Shown here: in pieces, positions 53,954 through 63,608 of the stretch
Numbering within the stretch: position 1 is the stretch's first letter
Layout of the letters: every line of letters starts with the position of its first letter
NCBI RefSeq assembly: GCF_023983475.1
Contig: NZ_CP092712.1
Span: forward strand, 1,550,001 to 1,614,000
DNA length: 64,000 nucleotides
Source of the DNA: Aliivibrio fischeri ATCC 7744 = JCM 18803 = DSM 507
GTDB lineage: Bacteria > Pseudomonadota > Gammaproteobacteria > Enterobacterales > Vibrionaceae
Direction of reading: 5' to 3'
Notes under the pieces: model-generated
Database searches by the model: none
What the model was told of the DNA's origin: nothing
Seen by the model: only the letters and a program-made list of their open reading frames with translations
Position numbers and translations under genes: made by a program

Positions 53954-53979
53954 TAGATTATTCATATAACAGTATAGAG

Positions 53980-55245
53980 TTACCAGTTATCTTTATATTT
54001 CTTTTTGTTCTTTTTACCAGTGCCTTCAGGCTTAGCGACAGGCTTAATTGAAGCTAAAAGTGCTTCTGTGATCTCTTCATTCACTTCAAATCCTTCAACT
54101 TGCTCACGCTCAAGACGAATTTTATTTTTCTTCTCAATAATTTTAAAGTGATGGTAATCTTCATAATCAATCAAAGATAATGCTAGACCAACTTCTCCTG
54201 CACGGCCACTGCGACCAATACGGTGCATATAATCTGCTGGACTTCTTGGTAAATCAAAATTAATCACAACAGGCAGTTTTTCAATATCCAAACCACGAGC
54301 GGCAATATCTGTTGCGATCAAAACATCAATCTCACCTGCTTTAAATGCTTCAAGAACGCGAGTACGAGCACCTTGACCTTTATCACCATGGAACACTTCC
54401 GCTGCAATACCACGTTTAGCAAGCTTATCGGCTAGATGATTACACGCATTTTTAGCGTTTACAAAAATAAGCGCTTGTCGCCATTGGTTCTTTTGAATCA
54501 AATGAGCAAGAACCGATGTCTTCTCACCTTTATTCACGGTAAAGACACGTTGTACGACGGTACTTGCATCTGCGCTTTGTAATTGAATTTCTACAGGATT
54601 ATTCAATAGCGCTTGAGTTAATGTTTGAACTTCTTCTGGAAACGTTGCTGAAAACAGTAATGTTTGTTTTTGCTTTGGCGCTAATGCTAATAATTCATTA
54701 AGCTCTTCAGTAAAGCCTAAGCTCAGCATTCTATCTGCTTCATCAAGCACTAGCGTTTTTACTTTATCTAGCTTAACTGCATTACTTGAAATCAAATCAA
54801 GTAAACGTCCTGGAGTCGCAACTAAAATATCTGCACCACCACGTAGTGCAAGCATTTGAGTATTTACGGATACACCACCAAAGACAGAAACGGTTTTGAT
54901 TGCACCATTAAAATGCACAGCGTAAGACTTAATACTATCCGCAACTTGCTTCGCTAACTCACGAGTAGGTACTAATACTAAACCAGTAACAAAGTTCCCT
55001 TTGCTCGCTTGTGCTTTACTCGATTGAAGCTCCGCAATCTGTTGCAATAAAGGCAAAGCAAACGTTGCAGTTTTACCAGAACCTGTATTTGCTCCTGCAA
55101 TCAAATCACGTCCAGCAAGCACACTTGGGATAGCTTGTGCTTGAATTGGTGTTGGCTGTTGATATTCCAACTCAGTTAAACGAGCTAAAAGAGGCGAAAT
55201 AAGGCCAAGTTCTGTAAAATTGGCAGGTGCTGTCGTAGTGGTCAT
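53980..55245 (-). CDS. DEAD-box ATP-dependent RNA helicase (RhlE-like)
   Basis: 421 aa. Q motif (QPTPIQAQAIP), Walker A ANTGSGKTA, motif II LDEADRML, motif III SAT, and C-terminal HRIGRSGRAG are all present. Basic tail KKNKKKYKDNW. Length and layout fit the RhlE group; exact subfamily not certain. Likely role in RNA remodelling such as ribosome assembly or decay. Confidence 0.92.
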   Translation of the reverse strand: MTTTTAPANFTELGLISPLLARLTELEYQQPTPIQAQAIPSVLAGRDLIAGANTGSGKTATFALPLLQQIAELQSSKAQASKGNFVTGLVLVPTRELAKQVADSIKSYAVHFNGAIKTVSVFGGVSVNTQMLALRGGADILVATPGRLLDLISSNAVKLDKVKTLVLDEADRMLSLGFTEELNELLALAPKQKQTLLFSATFPEEVQTLTQALLNNPVEIQLQSADASTVVQRVFTVNKGEKTSVLAHLIQKNQWRQALIFVNAKNACNHLADKLAKRGIAAEVFHGDKGQGARTRVLEAFKAGEIDVLIATDIAARGLDIEKLPVVINFDLPRSPADYMHRIGRSGRAGEVGLALSLIDYEDYHHFKIIEKKNKIRLEREQVEGFEVNEEITEALLASIKPVAKPEGTGKKNKKKYKDNW

Positions 55246-55393
55246 GTATATAAAGAACTCAAAGCTAAAAAATAGCCGATCATTTTAGCCTATTTCGGTG
55301 CGATTAAGTGAATTAATTACGTAATAAATTCAGCACTCTTAAAGATCATTAAAAGCAATTTATCTTTCACGACTGCGATATGAATCATTTCTT

Positions 55394-55813
55394 CTATTGT
55401 TTTTCAATAAACCATGTACCTCGGCACGGTGCATTCGTTACTTTCCATTCTCCTTCTATATGGTTATTTCTAGCTAAACCAGTGAAGCGATAGCCCCACT
55501 TTTGACTCTCTGCATACAGGGCTAACTCTCCGTTATCGGATATCCACCCTTTTAGGGTCGTATTGTTATACACCAATCTTAACGACACCTTTCCTTCTTG
55601 AATGGTACCGACAACGCTTGTTTGGCGACAAATACCATCACCACTAATATCAATACGTTTTCCGCTCCAATCACCATCAAAATCGTTTGATATATTAAAT
55701 GAAGGATTATCAGGTAATGGCGTATTTAATGGTACTCTTTCCGTATTGTTCATATTAGTAGCAATAAAAACAAATAGACCAACCGCAATAACACCCAATA
55801 ATCCTTTTTTCAT
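55394..55813 (-). CDS. Hypothetical small exported protein
   Basis: 139 aa. An N-terminal hydrophobic anchor or signal (GLLGVIAVGLFVFIAT) is followed by a beta-rich domain (FDGDWSGKRIDISGDGICRQ ... HIEGEWKVTNAPCRGTWFIEK) with two cysteines that could form a disulfide. Probably periplasmic. RBS AAGGAA. Not recognised. Confidence 0.7.
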   Translation of the reverse strand: MKKGLLGVIAVGLFVFIATNMNNTERVPLNTPLPDNPSFNISNDFDGDWSGKRIDISGDGICRQTSVVGTIQEGKVSLRLVYNNTTLKGWISDNGELALYAESQKWGYRFTGLARNNHIEGEWKVTNAPCRGTWFIEKQ

Positions 55814-55845
55814 CTTATTTCCTTATAATAAGTTCAAATAACAAA

Positions 55846-56424
55846 CTACTCTGTTGCTTTATTATCACGTAAAGTGGCTTTTACAGGTTCGACAACAATG
55901 GTATTTATATCGATATCAGCGACATTATTTCCCACATAATTAAGATCTCGTTCATTTTTATCATGCACCATAATAGTAATGTCTCCATTACCACCACAGC
56001 GATCACCATAAATTTCACCGATGTACTTTATTTCTTTCGGTTTTAATGTAAATGATTCGGTGATCATCGGCTCATCATAACTAAAAAACGGATTCGTATT
56101 TGATAACCAGAAATCATAAGTACCCGGTTCAAGAACGGTTGAATAAACTAAGGCATATTCTGATTCAAAAAAACTATCAATATATCCATTATTTAACTGA
56201 TAAACACCAATACTATCAGCGAACACAGCCGGATCTTCTGCTTTTTTTATAACGACTTGAACGGTATTAATCTTACAAGCTTCGTATGCACCAGCTGAAA
56301 AAATTAATACGGATTGATTCTCTTCTAAGTTATTTACATCAACATCATAAACCGTTGGCAACGTGGTCGCACAACCAGTCAATACGCTTAATGCAGTACC
56401 GATAAATAATGCTTTCGTTTTCAT
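55846..56424 (-). CDS. Hypothetical lipoprotein
   Basis: 192 aa. Lipobox VLTGC at Cys18. Beta-rich mature part (SVLIFSAGAYEACKINTVQV, TVLEPGTYDFWLSNTNPF) with paired cysteines. It lies upstream of the 139-aa exported protein on the same strand with a 32-bp gap. RBS AGGGATG. Function unknown. Confidence 0.75.
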   Translation of the reverse strand: MKTKALFIGTALSVLTGCATTLPTVYDVDVNNLEENQSVLIFSAGAYEACKINTVQVVIKKAEDPAVFADSIGVYQLNNGYIDSFFESEYALVYSTVLEPGTYDFWLSNTNPFFSYDEPMITESFTLKPKEIKYIGEIYGDRCGGNGDITIMVHDKNERDLNYVGNNVADIDINTIVVEPVKATLRDNKATE

Positions 56425-56603
56425 TTTTCATCCCTGTATAAACAATATATTCACTAACTAAAACTAAGTTTATATAGGTATTTTTACTTCATCATCACTG
56501 TTTTTATTTCTGATAATAAATTTGCCAAGTCACTCTAATAACTTGGCATTGAATATAAAAAAATGAGAGTCACTCGATATATCAGTTAAATTCGCCGTAA
56601 TAT

Positions 56604-57422
56604 TTATTCTAAACAACAAATAAAAGTATCGACTTCTTGGTAAAATAAAGCAGCATTATTTTGAACCCAATGATTTTCATCTTGAAATGGTTTATTTTCT
56701 AATGACGTAATAAATTTTAATGCGTCTCCACATCCTTCAAGGCTAGCCGTTCCCCAATAATAGCATTTAGGTAAACGTAAACTTTCATAAATTTGTCCCC
56801 ATTGAACAACACCTCTTGAATCAAGCGTTTTATGCTGTTCGTATATTTCACTGGCCGTTTCACCTAATACAATTGGAGAACAGCGTCTCAATGACGATAA
56901 GTATTTAACTCCAGCACTGTGTCCCCAAGATAAAGAGAATTGTTCTGCAAAACCGCTTCCATGTACCCATGATTTGAACTCAGATTTATCACTGCTACGA
57001 TATTTATCAGAGATAATTTTAGACAAAATAATGCTTTCTTCATGTAGTCCACCTTCAGCATTAATGAAGCCACCAATTCTATTCTGATCATCAAGGTGAC
57101 ACACTAGCGTACCAATATCGCCCCCCCAAGAGTGACCAATAAGAATACATTGCTTTACCTCTAGTAAATCAAGCGCTTTTAATACTCGTAGAGCTTGAAA
57201 TTCTGTCGTGTGTGAAATTTTTGATGCAGGAGAATACCCATATCCACACATATCAAACATGACTAAATTATATTGAGACAGATAATCCAGCGCATCAACA
57301 AAACAGAGGTGAGACTCTCCTAAGCCATGAATAAATACAACTGTTTTCTTAGCTGGTTCAAATTGAGTTGATAAGCAATATAATTGATCACCATCGATAT
57401 CTAACCATTGTTCATTTAACAT
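56604..57422 (-). CDS. Alpha/beta hydrolase
   Basis: 272 aa from the ATG at 57422 (GAGG site); a TTG four codons upstream is in frame. Oxyanion region VVFIHGLGESHLC, nucleophile elbow GHSWGG, and the late histidine probably in DENHWVQNN. No signal peptide. Substrate unknown. Confidence 0.87.
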   Translation of the reverse strand: MLNEQWLDIDGDQLYCLSTQFEPAKKTVVFIHGLGESHLCFVDALDYLSQYNLVMFDMCGYGYSPASKISHTTEFQALRVLKALDLLEVKQCILIGHSWGGDIGTLVCHLDDQNRIGGFINAEGGLHEESIILSKIISDKYRSSDKSEFKSWVHGSGFAEQFSLSWGHSAGVKYLSSLRRCSPIVLGETASEIYEQHKTLDSRGVVQWGQIYESLRLPKCYYWGTASLEGCGDALKFITSLENKPFQDENHWVQNNAALFYQEVDTFICCLE

Positions 57423-57575
57423 GTAATCCCTCAACCTTACAATTAATACACCTATTGATACTATACCAAATCAATAAATAATTTAAATCATAAAAGAGCA
57501 AATCTAAAGACAGATTATGAACAATAATGCATCTATTTATCAATATTTAATACTAAGTATTACAACCCTACAGAT

Positions 57576-58547
57576 CTAAAATTGACTGTTTTCAAAACGA
57601 TATTTAAGATCGATAGCCAGGTTGCTTGGTAACGTAAGTTTGACATCAAGCGCGTTAGGTAATCTGTCACCATCCGTATTTTGATAGTTATATTCATACT
57701 GAGTGATATTATCACCGCTTGTTTCTTTGAGGTATTTAATCGGAAAGAAAGCAAGCCCAAAAAAGTCCATATCAACTTTCCACTCTTTTATTGGGTCTAC
57801 ATAATGTACACCGTATATCAATGAACCATCATCTATGTATTCTAATTCCACTACTCTTACCAAGTTACCTTGTTTTTCATGGGTTGCTTTTTTAATTTCA
57901 CCATTATCATAATAGTCTAATTTCAGAGTATTTCTATCCAAAACGGTATGGCTCAATTTCTTAATCTCTTTCACTCTTTTTAGTCGTCCATCAGAGTAAT
58001 AAGAATAACGGTAAACAAGTTTCAATTTATCTAAACGGTTATCTGATTTTTGAATACGTTTAATTAAATGTCCTTCATCACTGTATTCATATTTAATAGT
58101 ATACGTTTCCTCTGGTAACCCCTCTAAATTGGAAACATGATCGTTAAACACCTTCTTACGCTCAATACTAACAACCCTTTTGTCATTAATTTCTTTGTAT
58201 TCATATTCAGAAATAAAATTTTGTTTGGTATGTTTAATATGAGAATCAGGATTATTAGGTTGCATCAAAGCCTTCGCTACTTTTACAGTCCCATCGGGGT
58301 TATATTCGTAGTTAAAAATACTGTCTAAATACTTACGTTGAGTGACTTTATTTTGTTCATTATAGAGATACTCTCCAACAATACTTTCCTTTTCTTTAAG
58401 GATTTTAACGAAGGTGTTTAGCCGTAAATTATTTGCTATTACTGAATTTTGATCGACATAATCTTCAAAAACAGAATAACGTTCATAAGCATAAAGTTGA
58501 GGACTTATTATTAAAGCGATAGCGGTAACCGCACATTTTATATTCAC
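57576..58547 (-). CDS. Secreted YD-repeat-like protein
   Basis: 323 aa from a GTG start. Signal peptide ending PQLYAY. The mature part shows repeated tyrosine/aspartate-rich strands: YNEQN, YNPDGTVKVAK, YEYSDEGHLIKRIQK, YSDGRLKRVKEIKK, YYDNGEIKKATHEK. These resemble short YD (Rhs-like) repeats, but there is no toxin domain. Probably periplasmic. The unit it forms with the 142-aa gene upstream is on the same strand. Confidence 0.72.
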   Translation of the reverse strand: MNIKCAVTAIALIISPQLYAYERYSVFEDYVDQNSVIANNLRLNTFVKILKEKESIVGEYLYNEQNKVTQRKYLDSIFNYEYNPDGTVKVAKALMQPNNPDSHIKHTKQNFISEYEYKEINDKRVVSIERKKVFNDHVSNLEGLPEETYTIKYEYSDEGHLIKRIQKSDNRLDKLKLVYRYSYYSDGRLKRVKEIKKLSHTVLDRNTLKLDYYDNGEIKKATHEKQGNLVRVVELEYIDDGSLIYGVHYVDPIKEWKVDMDFFGLAFFPIKYLKETSGDNITQYEYNYQNTDGDRLPNALDVKLTLPSNLAIDLKYRFENSQF

Positions 58548-58588
58548 AATTATTTACTCTTAATTAATAGTTAATACGAAGGAATGAT

Positions 58589-59017
58589 TTAGTGTACAGT
58601 CACTGTATAAGTAAGCATGTTCTGTCTACCTATAGGTTCATTCACTCCCGATATCTGAGTAAATATTGCCATACCATAAGTATTTGTTAAGCACTTAAAA
58701 AGTACAGAATGAGAAGGTTTAGTTAAGGGGAATTGCTCATCTCCAAAATAAATCCCAATACCATTATCTTTGTCTAATACCTTATAAGTATAACTACCAT
58801 TAAAAGGACCTAATTCTCTATTAAGAAATTCAGTCATATATTTTTTATTAGAATACGTTACTTTAACAATAGCACCGGCATTAGAATTTAAAGCAGAGTA
58901 AGTAGGATCAACGACATTAATAAATGTCATATTCTCTAAGGTGTCAGGAACCGAACAATTTGCAAAAGTGAATCCTGAAAATGTCATTAGTAACATCGTA
59001 ATGTGTTTTTTTAGCAT
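58589..59017 (-). CDS. Hypothetical exported protein
   Basis: 142 aa. Signal peptide (MLKKHITMLLMTFSGFTFA) with cleavage before NCSVP. Mature domain with two cysteines and many beta strands; not recognised. RBS AGGGAATA. Lies 41 bp upstream of the YD-like gene on the same strand. Confidence 0.7.
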   Translation of the reverse strand: MLKKHITMLLMTFSGFTFANCSVPDTLENMTFINVVDPTYSALNSNAGAIVKVTYSNKKYMTEFLNRELGPFNGSYTYKVLDKDNGIGIYFGDEQFPLTKPSHSVLFKCLTNTYGMAIFTQISGVNEPIGRQNMLTYTVTVH

Positions 59018-59478
59018 AAAATTATTCCCTTTAATATTTTATAATAATCCGCCCCAGCATGGGAACGATACCAATAGGAATATATATCATTTATATGCTT
59101 TACAACTATAGTGTATGTCTATAATTGCTGTGAGACATTTGCTATATTTATGATAAGTGTCAACTATTACAAAAAACTAATGGCTAATCAGTTAAATTGA
59201 AACTCTCCCTTCTCTATTTATCATGAGAATTTAAATGAAAGGCTTTGTGTTAAAAATAATTTAAGTCTTACCAAGGTTGAATAATAAAAATTTGCGCTAG
59301 ATCTCTTATTCAGTCTTTCATCAATTAGATTCCTGCGTTTGATCACACTTAGTTACATTCCTAGATGCAATGAGTCAATTCTTGCTCTAAATTCATCATC
59401 GAAACGTTTACGCAAACGTTTCGATGGGCATAAAATAGACAATAACCGCTCATTGCATTTTTAACTTAAGGTGTCCTC
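59018..59478. other. Intergenic region upstream of rbsD
   Basis: 461 bp between divergent genes. The rbs-proximal end carries the paired RbsR-type operator; the rest is AT-rich, with no ORF or convincing CRP site that I can support. Confidence 0.7.
59397..59426. promoter_or_regulatory. Paired RbsR-type operator upstream of rbsD
   Basis: CATCGAAACGTTT and AAACGTTTCGATG are perfect 13-bp inverted arms separated by ACGC. Each contains AAACGTTT, the core of LacI-family operators such as that of RbsR; the cores are 12 bp apart. It lies 53 bp before the rbsD ATG, so it probably overlaps the promoter and mediates ribose-relieved repression. Confidence 0.8.
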
Positions 59479-59898
59479 ATGAAAAAAAATACGCTGCTAA
59501 ATTCTGAATTGTCATACGTTATCGCAACACTTGGTCATACTGATGAGATCACCATTTGTGATGCTGGCCTTCCTATTCCTGACGCTTCACAACGTATTGA
59601 CCTTGCTCTAATTCGAGGCATACCGACCTTTATAGACACCGTAAAAGCAACACTTGCTGAAATGCAAATCGAAGGAGTAATTGTTGCCGAAGAATTTAAA
59701 ACTGTTAGCCCACAAATGCACGATGAGCTAATGACACTCATTGCAGCCGAAGAAGCGCAATGTGGTAAATCAATCACTGTTTCTTACATTCCTCATGAAG
59801 AATTCAAAATTCATACTCGCGAGAGTAAAGCGATTATTCGCACAGGTGAATGTACCCCTTATGCCAATGTGATTTTCCAATCTGGCGTTGTTTTTTAA
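59479..59898 (+). CDS. rbsD: D-ribose pyranase RbsD
   Basis: 139 aa. It starts MKKNTLLNSELSYVIATLGHTDEITICDAGLPIP, the typical RbsD N-terminus (with a catalytic histidine), and ends TGECTPYANVIFQSGVVF. It interconverts pyranose and furanose forms of ribose so RbsK can use them. First gene of rbsDACBK, 12 bp before rbsA. Confidence 0.95.
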   Translation: MKKNTLLNSELSYVIATLGHTDEITICDAGLPIPDASQRIDLALIRGIPTFIDTVKATLAEMQIEGVIVAEEFKTVSPQMHDELMTLIAAEEAQCGKSITVSYIPHEEFKIHTRESKAIIRTGECTPYANVIFQSGVVF

Positions 59899-59910
59899 GT
59901 AGGATACGTT

Positions 59911-61425
59911 ATGACTCAAGCTATCTTAGAATTAAACGGCATTGAGAAAGCCTTCCCCGGAGTGAAAGCTCTGAATGGTGCTTGTCTTAATGTCTATCCC
60001 GGCAAAGTCATGGCCCTGATGGGTGAAAATGGCGCGGGTAAATCAACCTTAATGAAGTCACTAACGGGCATCTACGCAATGGATGCTGGCGAAATCCGCT
60101 ATGAAGGCAAAGCGGTTAACTTTAATGGACCTAAACACTCTCAAGAATCAGGTATCAGCATTATTCACCAAGAGTTGAATCTTATTCCTGAATTGACCAT
60201 TGCAGAAAACATCTTCTTAGGCCGTGAAAAAACCAATGCGTTTGGTGGGATCAAATGGTCTGAAATGTACAAAGATGCCGATGTCCTACTTAAACGTTTG
60301 AATGTAAAACACCACTCTCGCCAGCTATTAGGTGAACTGAGTTTAGGTGAACAACAAATGGTTGAGATTGCTAAGGCACTGTCGTTCAAATCCAAAGTTA
60401 TCATCATGGATGAACCGACAGATGCGTTAACGGATACCGAAACTGAATCGCTATTTAAAGTGATTAACGAACTGCGTGATGAAGGTTGTGGCATTGTTTA
60501 TATCTCACACCGCTTAAAAGAGATCTTCGAGATTTGTGATGACATCACAGTACTGCGTGATGGTAAATTCATTGGCGAGCGTGTGGTTGCGGATATCGAT
60601 GAAGACACACTAATTGAAATGATGGTAGGCCGTCGTCTTGATGAGCAATACCCGCGTATTGATGTTCAACATGGTGAGAAGTCGCTAGAGCTGTTCGATG
60701 TATCAGGTCCTGGTGTTCATAATGTTAGCTTCTCATTAGATCGTGGGGAAATCCTTGGGATCTCAGGTTTGATGGGTGCTGGCCGTACTGAATTAATGAA
60801 AATCATCTACGGTGCACTACCAATGACTTGTGGTGCTATCAAACTAAACAACAAAATGATTAATCCTATTTCACCACGTGATGGATTAGCAAACGGCATT
60901 GCCTACATCTCAGAAGACCGTAAAGGTGATGGTCTGGTTCTTGGATTGTCGGTTAAAGAGAACATGTCGATTTGTTCTTTAGATCAATTATCGAAAGGCA
61001 TTCAATTAGATCATTATGCGGAAGTCACCGCGGTTGAAGACTTTATTCGTTTATTCAACATTAAGACCCCTACTCGTGATCAAATCATTGGTAATTTATC
61101 TGGTGGTAATCAACAAAAAGTAGCCATTGCTAAAGGATTAATGACTCGTCCAAAAGTATTGATTTTAGATGAACCGACACGTGGCGTTGATGTTGGTGCG
61201 AAAAAAGAGATCTACCAATTAATTAACCAATTTAAAACGGAAGGCATGAGCATCATTTTAGTCTCATCCGAAATGCCTGAAGTTCTAGGAATGAGTGACC
61301 GCATCTTAGTTATGCATGAAGGCCGTATTAGTGGCGAATTCATGGCAAAAGATGCCGACCAAGAAAAATTATTGGCTTGTGCAGTAGGTAAAACTGTTGA
61401 GCAAAATGTAGAGGTAACAGCATGA
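59911..61425 (+). CDS. rbsA: Ribose ABC transporter ATPase RbsA
   Basis: 504 aa with two ABC domains. The first has Walker [10 protein letters not shown] and signature [15 protein letters not shown]; the second has signature [15 protein letters not shown] and Walker [13 protein letters not shown]. As usual for RbsA, the second Walker A is degenerate (GLMGAGRTE). Energises ribose uptake. Overlaps rbsC by 4 bp. Confidence 0.96.
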   Translation: MTQAILELNGIEKAFPGVKALNGACLNVYPGKVMALMGENGAGKSTLMKSLTGIYAMDAGEIRYEGKAVNFNGPKHSQESGISIIHQELNLIPELTIAENIFLGREKTNAFGGIKWSEMYKDADVLLKRLNVKHHSRQLLGELSLGEQQMVEIAKALSFKSKVIIMDEPTDALTDTETESLFKVINELRDEGCGIVYISHRLKEIFEICDDITVLRDGKFIGERVVADIDEDTLIEMMVGRRLDEQYPRIDVQHGEKSLELFDVSGPGVHNVSFSLDRGEILGISGLMGAGRTELMKIIYGALPMTCGAIKLNNKMINPISPRDGLANGIAYISEDRKGDGLVLGLSVKENMSICSLDQLSKGIQLDHYAEVTAVEDFIRLFNIKTPTRDQIIGNLSGGNQQKVAIAKGLMTRPKVLILDEPTRGVDVGAKKEIYQLINQFKTEGMSIILVSSEMPEVLGMSDRILVMHEGRISGEFMAKDADQEKLLACAVGKTVEQNVEVTA

Positions 61426-62408
61426 GCACTAAATCAATGACTTCAACTGAAACGCAACAAAAGAAAGGCGGCATTTTTTCTAAAGAATGGCTGATTGAGC
61501 AAAAATCATTAATCGCGCTATTACTTTTGATTGTCGTGGTTTCCTTTTTGAACGACAACTTTTTTACTGTCGACAACATCCTAAACATCCTGCGTCAAAC
61601 CTCAGTTAACGCGATTATTGCGGTAGGTATGACGTTAGTTATCTTAACGGCAGGTATCGACTTAAGCGTTGGTTCTGTATTAGCCCTTTGTGGTGCCTTT
61701 GCTGCAACCATGATTGGCCTTGAAATTCCGGTAATGATTGCGGTTCCAACGGCGCTACTTGCAGGTGCTGCTTTAGGTGCAATCAGCGGTATTATTATCG
61801 CAAAAGGTAAAGTTCAAGCATTCATTGCAACGCTAGTAACCATGACGTTATTACGTGGTGTGACAATGGTTTACACAGAAGGTCGCCCTATCTCTACTGG
61901 TTTTACTGATGTTGCTGACAGCTTTGCATGGTTCGGTACAGGTTACGCGCTTGGCATCCCCGTTCCTATCTGGTTAATGGTTATCGTGTTTGCATCTGTA
62001 TGGTACTTACTAAATCACACACGCTTTGGTCGCTACGTTTATGCTCTAGGTGGCAATGAATCAGCAACTCGCTTATCTGGTATCAATGTGGATCGCGTTA
62101 AGATCGGTGTTTACGCTATCTGTGGTCTACTTGCGGCACTGGCTGGCTTAATCGTAACATCTCGTCTTTCTTCAGCTCAACCAACAGCAGGTATGGGCTA
62201 TGAGCTAGACGCAATCGCAGCGGTTGTACTTGGTGGTACAAGCCTAGCAGGTGGTAAAGGTCGCATCATGGGTACATTAATTGGTGCGCTTATCATCGGC
62301 TTCTTAAACAACGCTCTGAACTTATTAGATGTTTCTTCTTACTACCAAATGATTGCCAAAGCTGTGGTTATCTTACTGGCAGTATTAGTGGACAATAAAA
62401 ACAAGTAA
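61422..62408 (+). CDS. rbsC: Ribose ABC transporter permease RbsC
   Basis: 328 aa inner-membrane protein with several hydrophobic helices. The family signature [16 protein letters not shown] is present, as are [18 protein letters not shown] and [18 protein letters not shown]. It begins inside the end of rbsA. Confidence 0.96.
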   Translation: MSTKSMTSTETQQKKGGIFSKEWLIEQKSLIALLLLIVVVSFLNDNFFTVDNILNILRQTSVNAIIAVGMTLVILTAGIDLSVGSVLALCGAFAATMIGLEIPVMIAVPTALLAGAALGAISGIIIAKGKVQAFIATLVTMTLLRGVTMVYTEGRPISTGFTDVADSFAWFGTGYALGIPVPIWLMVIVFASVWYLLNHTRFGRYVYALGGNESATRLSGINVDRVKIGVYAICGLLAALAGLIVTSRLSSAQPTAGMGYELDAIAAVVLGGTSLAGGKGRIMGTLIGALIIGFLNNALNLLDVSSYYQMIAKAVVILLAVLVDNKNK

Positions 62409-62478
62409 CACCTTATTATTTATACAATAACTTATTACGAATACCCCTATAAATTCGTTTGCTGTTAACACAAAAATA

Positions 62479-62512
62479 GGCACAACCAGACGTACCATGT
62501 TTGACTTGTGCC
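62479..62512 (+). other. Intercistronic hairpin rbsC-rbsB
   Basis: GGCACAA and TTGTGCC pair around a 20-nt loop, 27 bp before the rbsB ATG, with no T-run. It may protect the rbsB message or set the higher expression needed for the binding protein. Confidence 0.5.
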
Positions 62513-62539
62513 GCCCTACACCCTTATAAGGAATATAGA

Positions 62540-63418
62540 ATGAAAAAGTTAGCAACCCTAATCTCTGCAGCCCTACTTTCAACCTCTTTCGCATCAACAG
62601 CGGCAGCTCAAGATACGATGGCAATGGTCGTTTCAACATTGAATAACCCATTTTTTGTGACCATGAAAGAAGGCGCTGAAGCAAAGGCAAAAGACCTAGG
62701 CTACAAACTGATTGTTCTTGATTCTCAAAACGATCCAAGTAAAGAACTTTCAAACATTGAAGATCTTACGGTTCGTGGCGTAAAAGCAATTCTTATCAAC
62801 CCAACTGATTCTGATGCTGTTTCAAATGCGATTCGTATGGCTAACCGCTCTGGTATTCCTGTATTAACGCTTGACCGTGGTGCAAGCCGTGGTGAAGTAG
62901 TTAGTCACATTGCATCTGATAACATTGCTGGTGGTGAGATGGCAGGTAAATTCATCATGGAAAAAGTGGGCGAAAAAGCACGCGTTATCCAACTTGAAGG
63001 CATCGCTGGTACCTCTGCTGCACGTGAGCGTGGTGAAGGTTTCATGAAAACAGTAGATAATGGTGATCTGACTCTACTTGGTAGCCAACCTGCTGATTTT
63101 GACCGTACTAAAGGTCTTAACGTAATGGAAAACATGATTGCAGCAAACCCTGATGTTCAAGCGGTATTTGCTCAAAATGATGAAATGGCGTTAGGTGCTC
63201 TACGTGCAGTTCAAGCATCAGGTAAAGACGTATTAATCGTCGGTTTTGATGGCACAGAAGATGGGATTGCAGCGGTTAACCGTGGTCTACTTGGCGCAAC
63301 TATCGCACAGCAACCAGACCTAATTGGTGCACTTGGTGTAGAAACAGCAGCTAAAGTTCTTAAAGGTGAAAAGGTTGAGAAATTCATCCCTGTTGACCTA
63401 AAAGTTATTACAAAGTAA
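62540..63418 (+). CDS. rbsB: Ribose periplasmic binding protein RbsB
   Basis: 292 aa from the ATG at 62540 (AAGGA site); the frame is open from 62501. Signal peptide [20 protein letters not shown] cleaved near AAAQD. Mature protein starts with [20 protein letters not shown], then [20 protein letters not shown] and [13 protein letters not shown]. Delivers ribose to RbsAC. Confidence 0.96.
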   Translation: MKKLATLISAALLSTSFASTAAAQDTMAMVVSTLNNPFFVTMKEGAEAKAKDLGYKLIVLDSQNDPSKELSNIEDLTVRGVKAILINPTDSDAVSNAIRMANRSGIPVLTLDRGASRGEVVSHIASDNIAGGEMAGKFIMEKVGEKARVIQLEGIAGTSAARERGEGFMKTVDNGDLTLLGSQPADFDRTKGLNVMENMIAANPDVQAVFAQNDEMALGALRAVQASGKDVLIVGFDGTEDGIAAVNRGLLGATIAQQPDLIGALGVETAAKVLKGEKVEKFIPVDLKVITK

Positions 63419-63440
63419 TCAGCTTATAAAGTAATAAAAC

Positions 63441-63487
63441 GGAGCATTGATACGCTCACAACAACCAGTATCAGTGCTCCCTCTTTT
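63441..63487 (+). terminator. Hairpin between rbsB and rbsK
   Basis: GGAGCATTGATAC pairs with GTATCAGTGCTCC (one G-U) around a 14-nt loop, followed by CTCTTTT. Probably a partial terminator or mRNA stabiliser that reduces rbsK relative to rbsB. Confidence 0.65.
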
Positions 63488-63608
63488 CAAACATTAGAAC
63501 CCTATAAAACCTATCGTTAAATGAACGAGTTAATCAATAAACTGATCGCCCATTTACCCATAAGTTTTAAGACCACATTCCGGTCACAGATAAGAAACAA
63601 GGCACATT

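Noticed and set aside
59332-59347. Possible CRP site (TCACA box) upstream of rbsD
   Set aside because: The left half site is not present at the required spacing.
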